10,649 bases of DNA from Legionellales bacterium UBA2469. GTDB lineage: Bacteria; Pseudomonadota; Gammaproteobacteria; Legionellales; Legionellaceae. How positions within the stretch are numbered: position 1 is the stretch's first letter; every line of letters starts with the position of its first letter. The stretch lies in NCBI GenBank assembly GCA_002342175.1, contig DDPL01000004.1:1-10649 (forward strand), read 5' to 3'. The notes beneath the pieces were generated by a model. The model was not told the DNA's origin and searched no databases. It saw only the letters and a list, made by a program, of their open reading frames with translations. Shown here piece after piece: positions 7,621-10,649 of the stretch. Both the position numbers and the translations under genes were made by a program.

Positions 7621-8910
7621 CTATAAAGAATTAATGATGTTTATAATTTTGTTGTAAACCAATTCTAACTCTTCATTTGTGATGCAATATGGCGGCAACA
7701 AATACACTGTATGACCAAGGGGTCTAAGTAACATACCTTGTTCGAAGAATTTTTGTTTAAGAATAGGCATCAAATGCCTAGATTTTTTGAGATCGAACGC
7801 AGCTATTGTGCCAATTATTCTTGTTTTTTCAATATTTGGACATTTTAATTTGAGTTGCTCTATTCCTTTTTTGTGCGACTGATTTAGATTTTTCATGCTA
7901 TTTTGACATTCAGAACTTTTAAGCAACATCAGCGAAGTAATAGCTGCACTACATGTCAGAGGATTTGCTGTATAAGAATGTCCATGGGCAAAAGCCGTAC
8001 TAAAATCGTCTCCCCAAAAAGCGTCGTAAACTTTATTATTTGTAATTGTTAAAGCAAGGGGTAAAAAGCCCCCCGTTATGCCTTTGGAAACACATAAGAA
8101 ATCAGGGATAATGCCCAGTTGATCCAACGCAAAATATGAACCTGTACGCCCAAAACCAGTCATGATCTCATCAAAAATCACGAGAATATTATGTCGCCGA
8201 GCAAGTTCAATAACTGCGATGATAAACTGAGATCTACAGATTCTCATGCCACTTGCGCCCTGAATCAGAGGCTCTAAAATGATAGCTGCTATTTTATGGT
8301 GATGTTCATCTAAATAACCTTGAAGTACATCAATAGCTTTTTGTTCTTTTACTTCGACCTTTTCATCATCGTCCCACGTATCTGGATAGGGCACAGAAAA
8401 AATATTAAAGAATAGATCTTTGAAGTGGTTATGAAATCCAGATTTTGCGCCTACAGACATTGCTCCAAATGTATCTCCATGGTAACCGCCATCAAAACTT
8501 AGAAAAGTTGTCTTTTCATGACATCCTAAATTGCGCCAATATTGATAAGCCATTTTTAACGCTACTTCAACAGCTGTTGAACCATTATCAGAGAAAAAGA
8601 ACTTACTTAACTCCTCTGGTAATATAGTTTGCAACCCCTCACATAACTTCACAGCAGGTTCATGAGTGAATCCTGCAAATATTACATGCTCTAGTGTTTT
8701 TGCCTGTTCATAAATACTTTTTGCTATTTCAGGGTGTGCATGCCCGTGAATATTAACCCACCAACTTGAAATCAAATCAAGATATGCCTTATCATTTTCA
8801 TCATAAAGGTAACAGCCTTGTGCTCTTTTTATGCTAATCACGTCTGTGGCCATTTTTTCCTGTGTAAAAGGATGCCAGATGATTTTTTTATCACGCTCTG
8901 ATAATGTCAT
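7621..8910 (-). CDS. bioA: Adenosylmethionine-8-amino-7-oxononanoate aminotransferase
   Basis: This PLP enzyme converts 7-keto-8-aminopelargonate to 7,8-diaminopelargonate, usually with S-adenosylmethionine as amino donor. I place the start at the ATG at 8908-8910, one base after the bioD stop and nine bases from AAAGG (8920-8924), giving 429 residues. A TTG at 8919 would add three residues (numbering below includes them). Motifs are IWHPFTQ (14-20), SSWWVNIHGHAHP (51-63), DGGYHGDTFGAMSVG (143-157), FDEIMTGFGRTG with D250, the PLP lysine K279 in SKGITGGFLPLALT, and RPLGHTVYLLPPY with R399. HPFTQ has Phe where E. coli BioA has Tyr17, and SKGITGGFLPL and HGHSYTANPLTC differ from the enterobacterial GKALTGG and HGPTFMGNPLAC forms. 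The type is thus closer to the BioA of Bacteroidetes and of intracellular bacteria. It is the last gene of the operon and converges on hemA. Confidence 0.95.
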   Translation of the reverse strand: MTLSERDKKIIWHPFTQEKMATDVISIKRAQGCYLYDENDKAYLDLISSWWVNIHGHAHPEIAKSIYEQAKTLEHVIFAGFTHEPAVKLCEGLQTILPEELSKFFFSDNGSTAVEVALKMAYQYWRNLGCHEKTTFLSFDGGYHGDTFGAMSVGAKSGFHNHFKDLFFNIFSVPYPDTWDDDEKVEVKEQKAIDVLQGYLDEHHHKIAAIILEPLIQGASGMRICRSQFIIAVIELARRHNILVIFDEIMTGFGRTGSYFALDQLGIIPDFLCVSKGITGGFLPLALTITNNKVYDAFWGDDFSTAFAHGHSYTANPLTCSAAITSLMLLKSSECQNSMKNLNQSHKKGIEQLKLKCPNIEKTRIIGTIAAFDLKKSRHLMPILKQKFFEQGMLLRPLGHTVYLLPPYCITNEELELVYNKIINIINSL

Positions 8911-8911
8911 T

Positions 8912-9526
8912 TTATTCAACCTTTAAGATTTTTTTCAATTTTTGCGGGAGAACTATACTTTTTAGCGTATTCGCATTCACAGTCTCTAGTTTAGGGAATT
9001 CGGCGAGAACAGGTATGCATCCGTTGACCGCTATAGCCTCACTATTTAGGAGATTTTTTTCACCATTCATAATGACCCCCAATACTGATATATTTCGAGA
9101 TCTGAGGGCTTCTAGGCTAAGAAGGGTGTGATTTATAGTGCCCAAAGCAGTACGTGCCACCAGAATAACTGGAGTCCCTAATTTTTTGATAAGGTCAACC
9201 ATAAGATATTTATCATTGATTGGTACGAGAACCCCACCCGCCCCTTCAATGATTAAATGCCTTACTTCAGGCAATACAATTTTTTCTATATCAATTCTAT
9301 CTTTTTCTAACTGAGCTGCTAAATGTGGGGATAATGGTTCTTTATATGCATAACTTTCCGTGTAAATTTTAGTATGCGATAGTTTTTGTACCTCCAATGC
9401 ATCTGATCCATCTCTGGTACCGGTTTGTATGGGTTTAAAGTAAGAAAACCCGGTATGTAGTGCTATCCAGCTGGATATTAGTGTTTTTCCAACATTTGTA
9501 TCGGTACCCGTAATAAAAACTTTCAT
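8912..9526 (-). CDS. bioD: Dethiobiotin synthetase
   Basis: A 204-residue ATP-dependent carboxylase that closes the ureido ring of dethiobiotin from diaminopelargonate and CO2. The P-loop GTDTNVGKT (7-15), the substrate lysine K31 in FKPIQTG, EGAGGVLVPI (94-103), LVARTALGTINHTLLS (122-137) and the nucleotide-base-binding MNG (153-155) are all present. Length is slightly below the E. coli enzyme but complete. Its ATG overlaps the bioC stop in an ATGA arrangement (9523-9526), and AAGAGGA (complement of 9534-9540) is well spaced upstream inside bioC, so coupled translation is likely. bioA begins one base after its stop. Together these show a compact operon in which intermediates pass from BioA to BioD to BioB. 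Confidence 0.96.
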   Translation of the reverse strand: MKVFITGTDTNVGKTLISSWIALHTGFSYFKPIQTGTRDGSDALEVQKLSHTKIYTESYAYKEPLSPHLAAQLEKDRIDIEKIVLPEVRHLIIEGAGGVLVPINDKYLMVDLIKKLGTPVILVARTALGTINHTLLSLEALRSRNISVLGVIMNGEKNLLNSEAIAVNGCIPVLAEFPKLETVNANTLKSIVLPQKLKKILKVE

Positions 9527-10281
9527 TCACTTATCCTCTTAAAAATCCCAAAAAATATTTTATAAGTGATTGCTAAGTTTTGGGATTCAGCTTTAAGTAT
9601 TTTTTTGAGATTGGATAGATGTACTGGATTGCTCGGGACCGTTGCCCCTAAGGTTTTTAGATAACGCATAAAGCCCACAGGATTTTCGAAAGATAAAGGG
9701 CAGTCCATCAACCAGCATTCAAAATCTTGGCCATTTTTTTTGAGTTTATTACACAAACGAATTAACTCCTCTGCTTTTGGGTAATCCAAAATCTGAGTCG
9801 ATTGGTATCGATGAATTATATTTTGCCATTCCTCAAAAGTTCCATCTAATAAAGTTGAAAAAGCAAAAATATTGGAACTTTTGGAATTAAGAAAATTTAT
9901 TGCATATTGCAAATCGGGAGACCATTGCAGAGCAAAATTACTGATAACACAATCATAAAGTTCGGTATCTAAATCGAGTAAATCACCAGGGAGATAATAA
10001 ATATTTTGAGCTTTAGCAAATTTAGCTTTGCAAATCTCAAGCATGTCATCTGCAATATCATTGAGATATAAAGAGGAATTTGGAAATTTTTCTAATAACA
10101 GCTCAGGGATATAACCAGTTCCTGTGCCCACATCCAAAACAGTTAGCGGAATAAAATCTTGATGCTCAAAAAGTTTATTCACTAAAAACCGAGCTGCATC
10201 CTTTTGAACATAAGCCACATCATCATATGATTTGCTTGCTTTATTAAAACGTGTTTGTATTTGATTAAATTGCACTATCAT
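9523..10281 (-). CDS. bioC: Malonyl-ACP O-methyltransferase
   Basis: BioC methylates the free carboxyl of malonyl-ACP with S-adenosylmethionine, disguising it so that fatty-acid synthesis can extend it to pimeloyl-ACP methyl ester. The 252-residue product has the class I methyltransferase fold: motif I VLDVGTGTGYIPELL (48-62), the acidic ribose-contact region YLNDIADDM (72-80), PGDLLDLD (98-105) and the DCVISNFALQWSPD motif (110-123), whose ALQW is characteristic of BioC. The N-terminal RFNKASKSYDDVAYVQ (11-26) matches the usual BioC entry helix. Its ATG lies inside the end of bioH (17-base overlap, 10265-10281), and its stop overlaps the bioD start. Several stretches of this gene are very AT-rich (a 60-base line at 9541 counts 15 G+C), lower than sampled parts of hemA. 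Confidence 0.95.
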   Translation of the reverse strand: MIVQFNQIQTRFNKASKSYDDVAYVQKDAARFLVNKLFEHQDFIPLTVLDVGTGTGYIPELLLEKFPNSSLYLNDIADDMLEICKAKFAKAQNIYYLPGDLLDLDTELYDCVISNFALQWSPDLQYAINFLNSKSSNIFAFSTLLDGTFEEWQNIIHRYQSTQILDYPKAEELIRLCNKLKKNGQDFECWLMDCPLSFENPVGFMRYLKTLGATVPSNPVHLSNLKKILKAESQNLAITYKIFFGIFKRISE

Positions 10282-10649
10282 CTAAAAAACTCATTATTTT
10301 TTCATAAACTTCTACTGGTTTTCTAAAGCCAAGAGCGTGCCCAGCATCCATGATGCTATCCTGCTTCACCCAATGCTGCTTTGAGAAATTATCTGAGATA
10401 ATTGAGCGCGGCACAACAATATCATCATCGGAGCTTAAAATCAGTGTCGGAACATCAGGAAGATTGTATTCTTTTTGTAACCACTGCAAATCAGATAATA
10501 TTAAATCAAGATTTAGGTTAGAAAGATCATTGCATTCTATAAGTTCTGGTGTCCCACATCGCGAGTAAAAGCTCCTTAATGTAAAATCCGGGTTTCTTAA
10601 AAAGTTTGCTCTCAGAGCATTCAATTCGACTTGTCTTTTTTTACGTTCA
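10265..10649 (-). CDS. bioH: Pimeloyl-ACP methyl ester esterase, partial
   Basis: This is the C-terminal 127 codons of an alpha/beta hydrolase. The frame stays open to the window edge, so the N-terminus with the nucleophile Ser elbow lies outside. Visible parts are a cap-domain segment (NALRANFLRNPDFTLRSFY), the strand and loop with the catalytic Asp (TLILSSDDDIVVP, Asp before IVVP) and the catalytic His in DAGHALGFRKP, followed by a closing helix EVYEKIMSFL. In context it should be the esterase that removes the BioC-added methyl from pimeloyl-ACP methyl ester. From this fragment alone other hydrolases cannot be excluded, and the BioH call rests mainly on position directly before bioC. A TTG at 10624 could be mistaken for a start. 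The gene overlaps bioC by 17 bases, which implies coupled translation. Confidence 0.82.
   Translation of the reverse strand, partial: ERKKRQVELNALRANFLRNPDFTLRSFYSRCGTPELIECNDLSNLNLDLILSDLQWLQKEYNLPDVPTLILSSDDDIVVPRSIISDNFSKQHWVKQDSIMDAGHALGFRKPVEVYEKIMSFLDDSAI

Noticed and set aside
1..10649. CRISPR arrays, tRNA or rRNA genes, riboswitches
   Set aside because: I saw no spaced direct repeats, cloverleaf or conserved RNA motif in the spacers. All larger gaps are accounted for above.

Overview
The window looks like a chromosomal segment of an AT-rich, probably gammaproteobacterial genome. A Legionellales-type, host-associated relative (Legionella, Coxiella or Berkiella group) is my best guess. 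The guess rests on C5-pathway hemA, comF, a class II amidotransferase, a very large lineage-specific helical protein, a biotin block of a kind shared with intracellular bacteria, and a decayed ATPase gene at the left edge. It is inferred from gene content and protein style, not from any database match.

Left part (1-931): a broken AAA-type ATPase/nuclease-fold gene on the minus strand. It keeps its P-loop (with a stop codon inside) and its C-terminal domain but has lost nearly everything between. It is followed by about 540 bases with no secure gene, holding one doubtful, possibly frameshifted frame at 553-887.

Centre (932-6269): comF on the plus strand runs tail to tail into an asparagine-synthase-like gene on the minus strand, and their stop codons overlap. 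That enzyme resembles the N-acetylglutaminylglutamine amide (osmolyte) amidotransferases more than ordinary AsnB. A 110-bp divergent spacer separates it from two plus-strand genes of unknown function: a 96-residue protein and an 828-residue, mostly helical protein. The large protein is the least explained object in the window.

Right part (6353-10649): hemA (glutamyl-tRNA reductase, first step of C5 tetrapyrrole synthesis) on the plus strand faces a minus-strand biotin operon. In transcription order this reads bioH (cut by the window edge), bioC, bioD, bioA. The junctions overlap or nearly touch, so the genes are probably translationally coupled. BioC caps malonyl-ACP as a methyl ester, BioH removes the methyl group after chain extension, BioA makes diaminopelargonate and BioD closes the ureido ring. 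bioF and bioB are not in the window and would be expected to the right. The order H-C-D-A and the BioA sequence type fit the compact biotin operon shared among intracellular bacteria (bioADCHFB read backwards), so horizontal acquisition next to hemA is a reasonable but unproven reading.
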